NCBI RefSeq assembly: GCF_039525805.1
Contig: NZ_BAAAHZ010000013.1
DNA length: 64,000 nucleotides
Source: Dietzia natronolimnaea
Lineage (GTDB): Bacteria > Actinomycetota > Actinomycetes > Mycobacteriales > Mycobacteriaceae
Direction: 5' to 3' (one strand)
Below, piece after piece: positions 24,011-32,921 of the stretch. A program made the translations under genes and the position numbers. The stretch's first letter is position 1, and each line of letters opens with the position of its first letter. The notes under the pieces were generated by a model. It searched no databases. It was not told where the DNA came from and saw nothing but the letters and a program-made list of their open reading frames with translations.

Positions 24011-25516
24011 ATGCACATCGATGAGTATCGTCGCCACGACGCCCTCGGCCTGGCCGACTCGGTCAGGTCGGGAGAGGTGACCGCGGGCGAGTTGCTCGAG
24101 GTCGCGTTACAGCAGGCGGACGCCGTCAATCCGCACCTCAACGCCATCGTCCAGCGGATGGACGACCGGGCCCGGGAACGGGTGGCGGGGCCGCTCGACG
24201 GCCCCTTCGCCGGCGTTCCCTTCCTCATCAAGGACCTCGGTCAGGACTACCGCGGGGTGCCGACCAGCGGAGGCTCGCGGCCCCTGTCCCGTATCCCGGC
24301 GGCCGAGCATTCGACAGTGGTACAGCGCTGGCTCGACTCGGGCCTCGTCATCTTCGGCAAGACCAACACCCCGGAGTTCGGCGCGAAGGGCATCACCGAA
24401 CCGGACCTCTTCGGTCCCGCCCGCAACCCGTGGGATGCGAGCAGGACGCCCGGAGGTTCCTCGGGAGGGTCAGCCGCGGCGGTCGCGGCCGGTGTCGTCC
24501 CCGTGGCGGGGGCCAGCGACGGCGGCGGTTCGATCCGCATCCCGGCCGCCTGCTGCGGGCTGGTCGGACTCAAACCGGGCCGCGGCCTGGTCCCCATGGG
24601 GCCGTCGCTCGGGGAGGCGATGCACGGTGCGGCGACGAACGGCGTGATCTCCCGCTCCGTCCGCGACTCCGCGGCGATGCTGGACGTGTTGGCGGGAGGG
24701 GAGCCGAGCGGACCCTACGTTCCCGGGGTGCCCACCGAGAGTTTCCTCTCCCAGGTCGGTCAGGATCCGGGACGGCTGCGGATCGGTGTGTGCACCGCAT
24801 CCTCGATCAACTCCGAGCCCCACCCGGAGGCCTTGGCGTCGGTGGAGGCGGCCGCACGGACGCTGTCCGACCTCGGTCATGACGTGGAGATGCTCACCGA
24901 GCAACCGGTCGACGACCTGGCGTTGGCCCGCGACTTCCTCGCCACCTGGTTCGTGGTCCTGGCGTGGCAGGTCGACGACGCCAAGCGGCGCACGGGGTGC
25001 CGGGACGGTGACTTCGAGCTCGACACGCAGATCATGGCGGCCCTCGGACTAGCGCACAGCAGTGTCGAGTACGTCGACACGGTGATGCGTCGACACGAGC
25101 ACGTGCGGCGGTTGTCGGCCTTCTTCGACGGCTACGACCTCCTGGTCACGCCCACGCTGGCCGACCTGCCGCCGCGTATCGGCGCGCTGGACACCCCTCG
25201 ACTGGCACACCGTGCGGCGACCGGGCTACTCAAGACCCGGACAGCCGGCCTGCTGCGACGCTCGGGGCTCGTGGAATCGATGATCGACAACAACCTCAAC
25301 TGGATCCCGTACACCCAGCTGGCCAATCTCACCGGCCGACCGGCGCTCTCGCTGCCTCTGCACCGGACACCGGAGGGCGTGCCCATGGGGGTGCAGTTCA
25401 TCTCACAGCTCGGGGGTGAATCCATGCTCCTGCGCCTCGCCGGTCAGCTCGAGCAGGCGGTGCCGTGGGATCACCGGCGGCCGCCCGTACCCGCCGGCGC
25501 GGGGCGACCTCGATAG
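24011..25516 (+). CDS. Amidase-signature hydrolase
   Basis: A 501-residue amidase with the Ser-cisSer-Lys triad: Lys74 in FLIKDLG, a first Ser in GGSSGGSAAAVAAG and the nucleophile in SDGGGSIRIPA. The substrate-binding half (residues 300-460) includes an insertion with VDDAKRRTGC. It is a cytoplasmic amidase family member of typical length with unknown amide substrate. It is the last gene before the mobile island at 25.9 kb and its 3' end is intact, so the island did not truncate it. Confidence 0.9.
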   Translation: MHIDEYRRHDALGLADSVRSGEVTAGELLEVALQQADAVNPHLNAIVQRMDDRARERVAGPLDGPFAGVPFLIKDLGQDYRGVPTSGGSRPLSRIPAAEHSTVVQRWLDSGLVIFGKTNTPEFGAKGITEPDLFGPARNPWDASRTPGGSSGGSAAAVAAGVVPVAGASDGGGSIRIPAACCGLVGLKPGRGLVPMGPSLGEAMHGAATNGVISRSVRDSAAMLDVLAGGEPSGPYVPGVPTESFLSQVGQDPGRLRIGVCTASSINSEPHPEALASVEAAARTLSDLGHDVEMLTEQPVDDLALARDFLATWFVVLAWQVDDAKRRTGCRDGDFELDTQIMAALGLAHSSVEYVDTVMRRHEHVRRLSAFFDGYDLLVTPTLADLPPRIGALDTPRLAHRAATGLLKTRTAGLLRRSGLVESMIDNNLNWIPYTQLANLTGRPALSLPLHRTPEGVPMGVQFISQLGGESMLLRLAGQLEQAVPWDHRRPPVPAGAGRPR

Positions 25517-25900
25517 CTCGGGGAACGTCACCCGGCAACACGGGGAGTGCCCCTGGAAACGTCACTGTGACGTTGTGAGCGCAGCCAGCCAGCCGCCCCG
25601 GTGTCGCCCCGAAGAGCCGGCGATTAACCCGTCAGGTCGGGTTCCACCCGTCTGACTGGTTCCGCCCGCCAGAGTCCACGCCCGGCGGTACCGGGTGACA
25701 CCTCGGGGCCAGGCCGCCCACAGGGCGTCACCCCACGACGGAGTCGGCCGTCGCGAACGACATGGGCGGAGACAGCGTCGATATGGTGGCGACCTCAGCC
25801 GATGAGCGGGGCGACCCGGAACAGCCCGACAGAAGCACGCGGCGCCGGGCCCGACAACCGGGCGGCACGATCGACAGCATCGCTGCAGGGCCCACTGCTA
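25517..25900. other. Intergenic region between amidase and island
   Basis: No convincing gene. The notable feature is a near-perfect palindrome, AACGTCAC T GTGACGTT (25558-25574), with another AACGTCAC copy upstream at about 25524. Otherwise it is GC-rich and featureless, with a few short frames on the minus strand that show no codon bias. Confidence 0.6.
25558..25574. promoter_or_regulatory. AACGTCAC palindrome
   Basis: Eight-base arms around one central base; the outer half-site also occurs about 34 bases upstream. It is too short and lacks the T-run of a terminator, so an operator is more likely. The protein that binds it is unknown. Confidence 0.4.
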
Positions 25901-25956
25901 TCAGCCTTATGGTTAAGTGCCGATAATCTACATTATGTAAAGTCAAGCACTGCATA

Positions 25957-26165
25957 TTGCATCAGATGCATCAACTCGCGCACTCCTCCAACCTTGCCCC
26001 CGCAAGTGCCAACACAACTGCTACACAGCGACATTCGGAGCATCGAAGGTTTCACGACGCCACGAGAGCCTAAGCCTGTGGCGTGGCAACCAACCGAAAC
26101 ACGATCCGTTGACCTGGGGTCTTGACTCGATGATGCATCAGATGAATCATTGATGCATCAGATGA
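25957..26165. repeat. Recombinase arm-type repeats TTGATGCATCWGATG
   Basis: Copies of the same 15-base sequence occur at 26131-26145 and 26151-26165 (plus orientation) and, in the opposite orientation with one mismatch, at 25960-25974. They lie within 230 bases of the recombinase gene, two of them 20 bases apart, which suits arm or core binding sites of a tyrosine recombinase. The second copy extends into the candidate upstream start codons. Confidence 0.65.
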
Positions 26166-26185
26166 GACACGGCCTGGAGGTGCCG

Positions 26186-27295
26186 ATGGCGGTTGACGAT
26201 GTTGGACGCGCCTATCTCGTCAGTGCTGTCCGGCCGCTGCATCCCGAGGAACAGACCGTCGCAGAGATGCTGCAGGGATGGCGCAACCAGCAGCTCAGCC
26301 GCAACCTCCGGTTCGAGACCATCGATGCCCGCATCAAGCAGGTCGAACGGTTCATCGATCACTCGAATGAGCACCCGTGGTCCTGGACAGTTGCGATGGT
26401 CGACGAGTTCTTCGGAGATCTCAGATCGATCCACAGTCTCTCCCAGTCCTCCATCCGCGCCTACCAGGTCGGCCTGCGGCAGTTCTGCTCATACATCAGC
26501 AATCCCGACTACGGCTGGGACCGCGTCTGCGAGGAGCTATTCGGCACCCATCCATCGCAGGTCTTCTTCGACTGGAACACTGCCCAGCACGTCCAAGAGA
26601 ACGAGTCCAGGCCAGATAAGCGGGCATTCACCAAGCGCGAGATTCAAGACTTCTTCGACCATGCCGACGATCAGGTCTCGACGATCGCCGCATCGGGACG
26701 CAAGGGGTGGCTGCCGGCCTATCGCGATTCCGTGATGTTCAAGCTCGCCTACTCCTACGGCCTTCGCTTCAACGAGCTCGCACACCTCCAAACCGTCGAC
26801 TTCGCGCGAAACCCTCATGCCAAGGAGTTCGGCAAGTTCGGGGTGGTCAACGTCCGATACGGCAAGGCCAAGAAAGGGTCGCCGCCAAAGCGTCGTGGCG
26901 TACTTACTGTCTTCGACTGGACCCCCGAGGTCATCGCCGACTGGCTCGCCAACGGCCATGCCCACATGGACGACGGCATTGACCTCTTCCCCAGTGAACG
27001 CGGCAACTTGGTCTCAGAAACCACGCTGATTCGACGTTTCCGCAGATACTGCGACGATCTGGACCTGTCGCCGGGGCTCGACCTCCACTCGTTTCGACGG
27101 TCATACGCAACCCACCTGCTCGAGGATGGCTGGGATGCGATGTTCGTCCAGCACCAAATGGGTCATGAACACGCATCCACCACCGCAATCTACAGCTGCG
27201 TGAGCAGCGATTACCGGACGAGGACCTTGCGTAACGCACTCGACGCAACACTCAATGCCGCACTCTCCCCCACCGAGAAAGGTGGCGCATCATGA
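26186..27295 (+). CDS. Tyrosine recombinase/integrase
   Basis: A 369-residue integrase with a complete catalytic set: Arg194 (YGLRFNEL), Lys in the KAKKGSPPK turn, His301 and Arg304 (HSFRRSYATH), His327 (MGHEHAST) and nucleophile Tyr336 (AIYSC). Residues 1-130 form a core-binding domain. I chose the ATG at 26186, which has GGAGG five bases upstream; the two upstream ATGs overlap the arm repeats. The stop overlaps the next gene (ATGA at 27292). Its codon use is clearly less GC-biased than the flanks. It should cut and join DNA at the island ends. Confidence 0.92.
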   Translation: MAVDDVGRAYLVSAVRPLHPEEQTVAEMLQGWRNQQLSRNLRFETIDARIKQVERFIDHSNEHPWSWTVAMVDEFFGDLRSIHSLSQSSIRAYQVGLRQFCSYISNPDYGWDRVCEELFGTHPSQVFFDWNTAQHVQENESRPDKRAFTKREIQDFFDHADDQVSTIAASGRKGWLPAYRDSVMFKLAYSYGLRFNELAHLQTVDFARNPHAKEFGKFGVVNVRYGKAKKGSPPKRRGVLTVFDWTPEVIADWLANGHAHMDDGIDLFPSERGNLVSETTLIRRFRRYCDDLDLSPGLDLHSFRRSYATHLLEDGWDAMFVQHQMGHEHASTTAIYSCVSSDYRTRTLRNALDATLNAALSPTEKGGAS

Positions 27296-27627
27296 AGCGC
27301 GACGTCGACTACACCTGGCGGCTCGCAGAACTCATGGCCAACCACCAGATGCACAACAGCACCGACCTCATCCCCCGACTCAACGAGCGTGGCATCACGC
27401 TCTCGCGACCGCAGGTCTACCGCCTAGTGCACCAGCGCCCCGAACGTGTCTCCCTCAAGCTCATTGCAGCTCTGTGTGACATCTTCGACTGCGGACCTGA
27501 GGACCTCGTGACTGTCACCGCAGCCAACGCCCGAAAGAAGGCCGCCAGCGCTGGCCGCGAGAACGTCGTCGAGCTCAACAAGGCAGTACGCCCACGCCGA
27601 GCGAGGATCATCAGTGACGACGATTGA
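27292..27627 (+). CDS. Small XRE-like HTH protein of the recombinase operon
   Basis: The 111-residue protein has a Cro/XRE-type HTH in residues 15-75 (LIPRLNERGITLSRPQVYRLV, then KLIAALCDIFDCGPEDLV). The C-terminal tail is basic (ARKKAAS, RPRRARII). It overlaps the recombinase before it by ATGA and the next gene by 14 bases. It could act as a regulator of the operon or as a DNA-bending partner for recombination, as small accessory proteins do in other multi-recombinase elements; neither is shown here. Confidence 0.85.
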   Translation: MKRDVDYTWRLAELMANHQMHNSTDLIPRLNERGITLSRPQVYRLVHQRPERVSLKLIAALCDIFDCGPEDLVTVTAANARKKAASAGRENVVELNKAVRPRRARIISDDD

Positions 27628-29128
27628 ACCCCGCCGACGGAACACAGTCCGAGGCCGACCCAAAGCAACCGACGGCCAACTGGAATGCGTCCGCTGCCAG
27701 CGACACATGCGTAAAGCTGCGGTTACGTGGCCGGATGGCAAGGTGTGCAACTCGTGCTTCTACGATGCCACGAGCCTGTTCGGGTCATGCCCAAGCTGCG
27801 GCATGGAGCGCATGCTGCCAGGACGACTGGACATCGGTGATCAGCCAGTATGCCGCGACTGCGCCCGCATCCGACAGGACTACCACTGCCGCTCGTGCGG
27901 CCAGGAAGCCCGGCCATACCGCCGCGGAATCTGTGCTCGCTGTACCCTCCGCGCAGATCTCGAACACGATCTGATTCGCGACGACACGCCCTCCCAAGTC
28001 GCCGCACTGATCGACGCACTCTGTTCTGCCGACAGACCCGAAAGCGTGCTGACATGGAAGCGATCAGCGAAGGTGCAACCCCTTCTATCGGCGGTGGCGT
28101 CTGGCGCCACAGCCCTTACCCATGAGGGCCTCGACGCATACGAGCCGACTGGCAGACACGTGGAACACCTACGGTCGATCCTCATACACCACAAAGCTCT
28201 ACCACCCCGCGATAAGTACATCGCCTACTTCACACGGTGGCTCGAAGACAAGCTCGCCGCAGTGGAGAACGACGAGATCAAGCGTCCAGTACGACAGTTC
28301 GCGACTTGGCATCATCTACGCCGGATCAACGAGCTTGCTCTCGCCGGCAAGTCGACGCGAGGACCTGTGCACTCTTCCAAGCAGGAAATCACTGAGACGC
28401 TTCGGTTCCTGGCATGGCTTGCTGCCGAGCAAGGCCGCACAATCGAGACGTGCGTCCAACAAGACGTTGACCAATGGGTTACGACAGGCCCGACCACACG
28501 CCACGCAATCCGAACGTTCCTGATCTGGGCGGCCAAGTCACGAATCAATCGCTCCGTCACGCTCGGATTCCGGCACGCGAGATCCGTGCGCCAGCTCACG
28601 CAAGAAGAACGCCTGGCGTGGATCCGGGAGCTCCTACAGGGTGACAGTGAGTCACTCCCCTATCGTGTTGCCGGGACTCTCCTACTCCTGTACGCGCAAC
28701 CGCTCGTCAAGGTGGCTGAATTTCCTATGGAAAAGGTAGTCATCACCCCCGACGGGCTTTCACTGCAGCTTGGCGATCCGCCGTCTCCCGTCCCAGAGCC
28801 CTTCTCCGCACTACTCCGTGAGCACATCTCGAGGAGACCTAACCTACGCACGACCGGCGCAGGAAGCCCCTGGCTTTTTCCTGGCTACCGCCCGGGCGAA
28901 CATATCCATCCCAACACGCTGATGGATCGGCTCCGGACCCTCGGTATCGACCTTCTCGGCGCACGCAACACGGCTCTACGTGAACTCGTCGCTCAAGTTC
29001 CAGCGCCAGTCGTCGCTGAGATGCTCGGTTACTCAAACCAGGTTGCACAGAAGCACGCCGACCTGGCCGCAGAACCATTCAGCAGGTATGCCGTGTTAAC
29101 GAACCTGAAGATTCCTGGAGGTAAGTGA
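27614..29128 (+). CDS. Zinc-ribbon recombinase-like protein
   Basis: A 504-residue protein of a common actinobacterial mobile-element family. The N-terminus has six CxxC pairs (C25/28, 45/48, 59/62, 80/83, 92/95, 107/110), enough for three zinc ribbons. The C-terminal 200 residues fold like a tyrosine-recombinase domain (LLLLYAQPLVKVAEF, LFPGYRPGEHIHPNTL, LGYSNQVAQKHA), but the catalytic Arg and the HxxR and Tyr motifs are not recognisable. It probably supports recombination structurally alongside the active integrase, as in paired-recombinase transposons. It overlaps the HTH gene by 14 bases and the NLR gene by GTGA. Confidence 0.8.
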   Translation: MTTIEPRRRNTVRGRPKATDGQLECVRCQRHMRKAAVTWPDGKVCNSCFYDATSLFGSCPSCGMERMLPGRLDIGDQPVCRDCARIRQDYHCRSCGQEARPYRRGICARCTLRADLEHDLIRDDTPSQVAALIDALCSADRPESVLTWKRSAKVQPLLSAVASGATALTHEGLDAYEPTGRHVEHLRSILIHHKALPPRDKYIAYFTRWLEDKLAAVENDEIKRPVRQFATWHHLRRINELALAGKSTRGPVHSSKQEITETLRFLAWLAAEQGRTIETCVQQDVDQWVTTGPTTRHAIRTFLIWAAKSRINRSVTLGFRHARSVRQLTQEERLAWIRELLQGDSESLPYRVAGTLLLLYAQPLVKVAEFPMEKVVITPDGLSLQLGDPPSPVPEPFSALLREHISRRPNLRTTGAGSPWLFPGYRPGEHIHPNTLMDRLRTLGIDLLGARNTALRELVAQVPAPVVAEMLGYSNQVAQKHADLAAEPFSRYAVLTNLKIPGGK

Positions 29129-31875
29129 GGATGCCCGTCGGAGGCGGCACTATCGCCGCATACGGTCTACGGTACCAATATCTGGTTACTATTGAGGTAT
29201 TTCTTCAGCATTTGCGAAACAACCTCGACCGCATTGCCTCGACCGACCTACTAGTAGAACCATTACTACGAACCGAAGACGGCACGGAAGACGATATCGT
29301 CGACTTCGGATTTCTCACAGATGGCACATCATCTCACAGATACCAGGTTAAGTCGTCACTTAAGCCCGAGGAAAACCCGCTTACACCAGCACCCGCTAAA
29401 GACATTCTCCAACGCCTCAGCGCGAGCTCCGTGGAACATGCTGCCCTCTACACTAATCGGCTACTGTCGACAACTCTCGAAAAATCTGTTTCTAAAATTG
29501 ATACGGTGGAGCTGACGGAAGGAACAGCAGCGTTCCTTTTGAGGGACGGCACAACTACTTCCAGTGGATTACAGCCCGTCATCTATGTCGACACCAGAAC
29601 TGAACAGCAGATTCGCAAATCAATTTGTTCATTGATACGCCAGTTTCGCAAAGAACAGCAGCTAAGCCAAGGAGAACTTACCTGCAACTCGCTTGTCTCA
29701 CTCCTCATCGATCACATATTCTCGGCTGCCGCTGAAACCACCACTAGAAAGATCGGCGCCCTAGAGGTTATCCAGCTTCTCGCGATGCCTGATAACCAGA
29801 TCGCGCAGGTAGTTGGCGGATTCGACTGGGGAAGAGTCGTTGCAAACTTGCCGCACTACCCGTCAACGACGCCTCGTATCGAATATCTGAATGAAATCCG
29901 TGAGAGCCTGCATATCGACTCAGGATCGACGATTCCGTCTCGCACTGTCCTCATTGGCCACACCGGAGCAGGGAAGTCCGTGATTGCGGCAGATTACAGC
30001 CACGTCGATGCGGGCTCTTTTGCCTTCATTTTCTGGTTAGACTCTCGCGATGCACAGTATCTCGAGAGCCAGGCTCTCGACCTCTATCTACAGCTCACCC
30101 ACGCTGACACCCCGCCGACAGGAATCGTGGCGACTGCGTTCGCCAGCGCAATCAGCGGCCACCCCGGGCCGTGGTTAATCGTCTTTGATGGCGCCACCGA
30201 CCGGGCAACCATCGAGCCTTACCTTCCAACGCACGGTAACGGTGGAATTCTCGTAACCACGAACAACTCCCTAAACTGGTGGCCCGACTGCACCAGAATT
30301 GACGTGTGCGAGTTCAACCAGGATCAAGCAGTCTCTTGTTTTTGTTCCTATGCAAATATTGACGAGTCTAACAGCGGCGCGGTCGGCGAAATTGTTGAAA
30401 CACTAGGACGAGTTCCACTCGCAGTAGCAATGGCTGGCATATACTTTGCCAACGGCGAAGGGACCGTGTCAGAACTTTCCAAGCGTTACTTCGAGGATCT
30501 CGCGGCCCTCGACGATCCACTCTCAATACCCCCCGGATTCAATGAAACTGCGTTTAAAGCCATTCAGCACGCGGTAAGAAAGCTAGGAACCGTAGATCCG
30601 CGTCACGGGCGCAAAGCGCGCGCAGCACTTGAGATGGGCTCTTTACTAGCTCCCGAACAGATCCCGCTGAATCTCGTCCTGCAGGCGACCGACGAAACCG
30701 TCCACGTAGATGTTGCGCGGCCTCCCTCTCCTAGTGAAGTACCCGATGCCACTCGAAGAGGGGTTGTGGCGGCACTTAGAACACAGTCAATCGCTAACCG
30801 CACCATACGCACAACCGCCCAGAACAGCCCGACCAACGACACAATTACCCTCCACCCGCTTATCCACCATATTCTTCAGGCATCGCGTCTCGATTCACTG
30901 CCCCCAGGCGTGTTTGAGCAAGATTCGACGGTGTTTATGCATTATTGCCGCGGATGGTTGGGTAGACTGCGCGCGGATGGCGATTTTCTTGGTGCCGATC
31001 AGATACGAATGCATGCTGAGGCGGTACTCGCGGTAATCAGCCAGCATGAGCCACTTCGGTTCCCCTCAGACCAGCATCGTCGCATCTTTCTTATTACCAA
31101 AGCACTATTACTAACCGAGCTCAGCACCTGCCATGCGAGCAGGCGTCGATACACACAGTCCATTGAACTAATCGAAGCCGCTTCGGTTACTTTGCAACTA
31201 CTCGGAAGCGACCCAGTAGCCCACACTCTCCAACTCCCACTGCTGGTCAATACGGTTCACGATATGTCGTTCTTACACGCTCCTGACCAGGAGGTGCAGC
31301 CCTCGGCCTCACGCGCTATCGAGATCACCCGAGAGCTCACGGCAGATGCGAAACCGGCTTACCAGAACATAGGATATGTTTACGCTCGCGAATTGCGACT
31401 GTGGATCACACGCACGCCGGAATACCGCGCATCAGAGTTACTCAAGCCTTTGGCAGACGCACTTAGCGAGATCATCGCATCAGATCCGGCTCCAAACACT
31501 CGACCCAATATTCTAAACGATACCATTAATCGCCTCTACGACACGAGGTCTTTCCACGAACTCCATGCTTTGGCCGATGGTCTGCTACAGGAAGCCAGTC
31601 CGAGTGACGAAATAGGCCTCATCGCGCTTCGCGCAGTCGCTTCCATGCATATTGGCGAAGTCGCCCAAGCAATCTCGGATATCGACCGACTTCTTTCTCT
31701 TGAAGTTCCAGCGCAATATTTGCGCCACGAGATGGTCGAGGCAATGGGAAAAGTTGCGCGAGAACTTCAGATGATTGCGAATAATGGTACTCCACCCATA
31801 CCTGCTCAACAATTGGTTAGTCTGCACACGCGCATCAGGGACCGAATTAGGGAACTCGAAACCGATCACTTGTAA
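29125..31875 (+). CDS. Cap4/DUF4297-like nuclease-NB-ARC-helical repeat protein (NLR-type)
   Basis: A 916-residue protein. Residues 1-110 match the DUF4297/Cap4 dsDNA-endonuclease pattern: GGGTIAAYGLRYQY at the start, an acidic DDIVDFGF (Asp60) and QVK (74-76), the PD-(D/E)xK core. Residues 270-440 are an NB-ARC-type NTPase: Walker A GHTGAGKS (278-285), Walker B LIVFDG (351-356), TTNN sensor (378-381) and GRVPLAV (428-434). The rest is helical and repeat-like. This layout is typical of bacterial NLR antiviral sensors, where the C-terminus senses phage and the nuclease kills. It starts at GTG 29125 (GTGA with the upstream stop; an ATG at 29131 is also plausible), so it is coupled to the recombinase operon. 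Confidence 0.85.
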   Translation: MRMPVGGGTIAAYGLRYQYLVTIEVFLQHLRNNLDRIASTDLLVEPLLRTEDGTEDDIVDFGFLTDGTSSHRYQVKSSLKPEENPLTPAPAKDILQRLSASSVEHAALYTNRLLSTTLEKSVSKIDTVELTEGTAAFLLRDGTTTSSGLQPVIYVDTRTEQQIRKSICSLIRQFRKEQQLSQGELTCNSLVSLLIDHIFSAAAETTTRKIGALEVIQLLAMPDNQIAQVVGGFDWGRVVANLPHYPSTTPRIEYLNEIRESLHIDSGSTIPSRTVLIGHTGAGKSVIAADYSHVDAGSFAFIFWLDSRDAQYLESQALDLYLQLTHADTPPTGIVATAFASAISGHPGPWLIVFDGATDRATIEPYLPTHGNGGILVTTNNSLNWWPDCTRIDVCEFNQDQAVSCFCSYANIDESNSGAVGEIVETLGRVPLAVAMAGIYFANGEGTVSELSKRYFEDLAALDDPLSIPPGFNETAFKAIQHAVRKLGTVDPRHGRKARAALEMGSLLAPEQIPLNLVLQATDETVHVDVARPPSPSEVPDATRRGVVAALRTQSIANRTIRTTAQNSPTNDTITLHPLIHHILQASRLDSLPPGVFEQDSTVFMHYCRGWLGRLRADGDFLGADQIRMHAEAVLAVISQHEPLRFPSDQHRRIFLITKALLLTELSTCHASRRRYTQSIELIEAASVTLQLLGSDPVAHTLQLPLLVNTVHDMSFLHAPDQEVQPSASRAIEITRELTADAKPAYQNIGYVYARELRLWITRTPEYRASELLKPLADALSEIIASDPAPNTRPNILNDTINRLYDTRSFHELHALADGLLQEASPSDEIGLIALRAVASMHIGEVAQAISDIDRLLSLEVPAQYLRHEMVEAMGKVARELQMIANNGTPPIPAQQLVSLHTRIRDRIRELETDHL

Positions 31876-32286
31876 TAGTTGAGATTTCGCCCCGCCAAGC
31901 GACTGATCCGCGCCTCGTGAGGACGCGCGCCCATGAGAGATGGTGTGAGCGCACTCCCTGCGTGCATCCTGCATCGGCAACCCGACACCTGATACTGAAC
32001 AGGTCCAACACAGACGGGATCGCAGTTGACACTCGCCCACAAGTTGGCGGATGCAAGCGACGCGAGCAGCACTACGACGACAGTGCGATAGTCGGTTCGG
32101 CGATCTTTCAAAGCAGCTAAAAGAACGTTCAGCCTGTAAGGTCTGCCCCGCCGAGAATATGCAGAAAAAGAATATGCAGAGTTACCAGTAAAAACCCCGA
32201 CCTGCTGCGTGAGGATCTCTGCAGCCCATCGGTCAGATGCTCACGGCCTCGTGCTCACATCACGCCCCCACCGGCGCCGACCCGTC
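31876..32286. other. Right end of the island and adjacent intergenic DNA
   Basis: No gene is evident. GC is low up to about 32180, then returns to host level. It contains the direct repeat AGAATATGCAG twice (32154-32164 and 32169-32179) and TCAGCCT at 32129. A terminator for the four-gene operon is not obvious. Confidence 0.55.
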
Positions 32287-32736
32287 TCAGTGAGCTCGTT
32301 CGACCGAGATCCGTTCGATCCGCGGCAACGCAAGAGCCAGCACCGGTAGGTATCCCGCCGCCCAGACCGGGGCCCCGAAGCTGACGACACAACCGCCCGG
32401 CACTCCGATGACCTCGTGCCGGGTCGCGTTCACACCGGCCACCCTCCACGCCCACAGTCGCCGATCGATGAAGTCGGTGATCTCGAACGGCAGGGACAGG
32501 CCCGCCACGGTCGTGACCGTCCCCCGCGCACCGGCCGTCAAGCCGGAGTCGCCGTCGACCCGGGCATCCGAGACGGTGGGCCCCCATCGCGGCCAACACC
32601 GCACATCGGTGATGACCGTCCACACGGTCTCCGGGTCCACGTTCATCCGCAGTTCGGTCGTCCACATCCCGCGCCGAAAAGTCGTGCGGACTCTGATCAT
32701 CGAACTCAGCCACGTGGCGGATGCGAGGTGTGTCAT
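32287..32736 (-). CDS. SRPBCC-fold (polyketide cyclase-like) protein
   Basis: A 149-residue START/Bet v1-like fold. WTTELRMNVDPETVWTVITDVRCWPRWGP is the usual N-terminal pattern (shown in parts), with FEITDFIDRRLWAWRV for the later strands. Such proteins bind hydrophobic ligands in a cavity; the ligand is unknown. I use the ATG at 32736; a start at 32700 is equally possible because neither has a clear ribosome-binding site. It is the first gene right of the island. The 185 bases upstream to the hydrolase hold no feature I recognise. Confidence 0.75.
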   Translation of the reverse strand: MTHLASATWLSSMIRVRTTFRRGMWTTELRMNVDPETVWTVITDVRCWPRWGPTVSDARVDGDSGLTAGARGTVTTVAGLSLPFEITDFIDRRLWAWRVAGVNATRHEVIGVPGGCVVSFGAPVWAAGYLPVLALALPRIERISVERAH

Positions 32737-32921
32737 CGACCGGCCCGGCCCCTCAGCTCGCGGCGCTGTCCGCCAACTCCTCGCGGTGGGCCGCTCCACC
32801 CCGGCGACAGCGGACTCCCCTGTTCGCGGACGCGACGGATCATCACCCCATGGTGGCAGAGCACCGCGCAGGCGCAACCGTCGACGGTGGTCGCCACCAC
32901 ACCCCAGCGGAACCCGCCGAG

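Larger units (their letters stand above)
25901..32180 (+). mobile_element. Recombinase-encoded island carrying a nuclease-NLR gene
   Basis: A 6.2-kb block with clearly lower GC than its flanks, rare TTA codons, three recombinase-related genes and one large cargo gene. All four genes run left to right and overlap. Arm-type repeats of the recombinase lie just upstream of the first gene. Candidate edges are weak: TCAGCCT occurs at 25901-25907 and 32129-32135, and AATATGCAG occurs as an inverted 9-mer at the left (complement, 25950-25958) and twice at the right (32156-32164, 32171-32179). No tRNA gene is adjacent. The boundaries are estimates. Confidence 0.75.

Noticed and set aside
25600..25660. 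tRNA-like T-arm (GGGTTCCACCC) near the island
   Set aside because: No acceptor stem, anticodon arm or D arm can be folded around it, so a tRNA attachment site is not supported.
25728..25955. Minus-strand 75-codon frame at the island edge
   Set aside because: It spans the composition break, has no ribosome-binding site and no recognisable domain.
29321..29515. 64-codon plus-strand frame inside the NLR gene
   Set aside because: Out-of-frame overlap with a strongly supported gene and no start signals.
31876..32180. Toxin-antitoxin pair at the right end of the island
   Set aside because: Only short frames without start signals are present; none shows a toxin or antitoxin motif.
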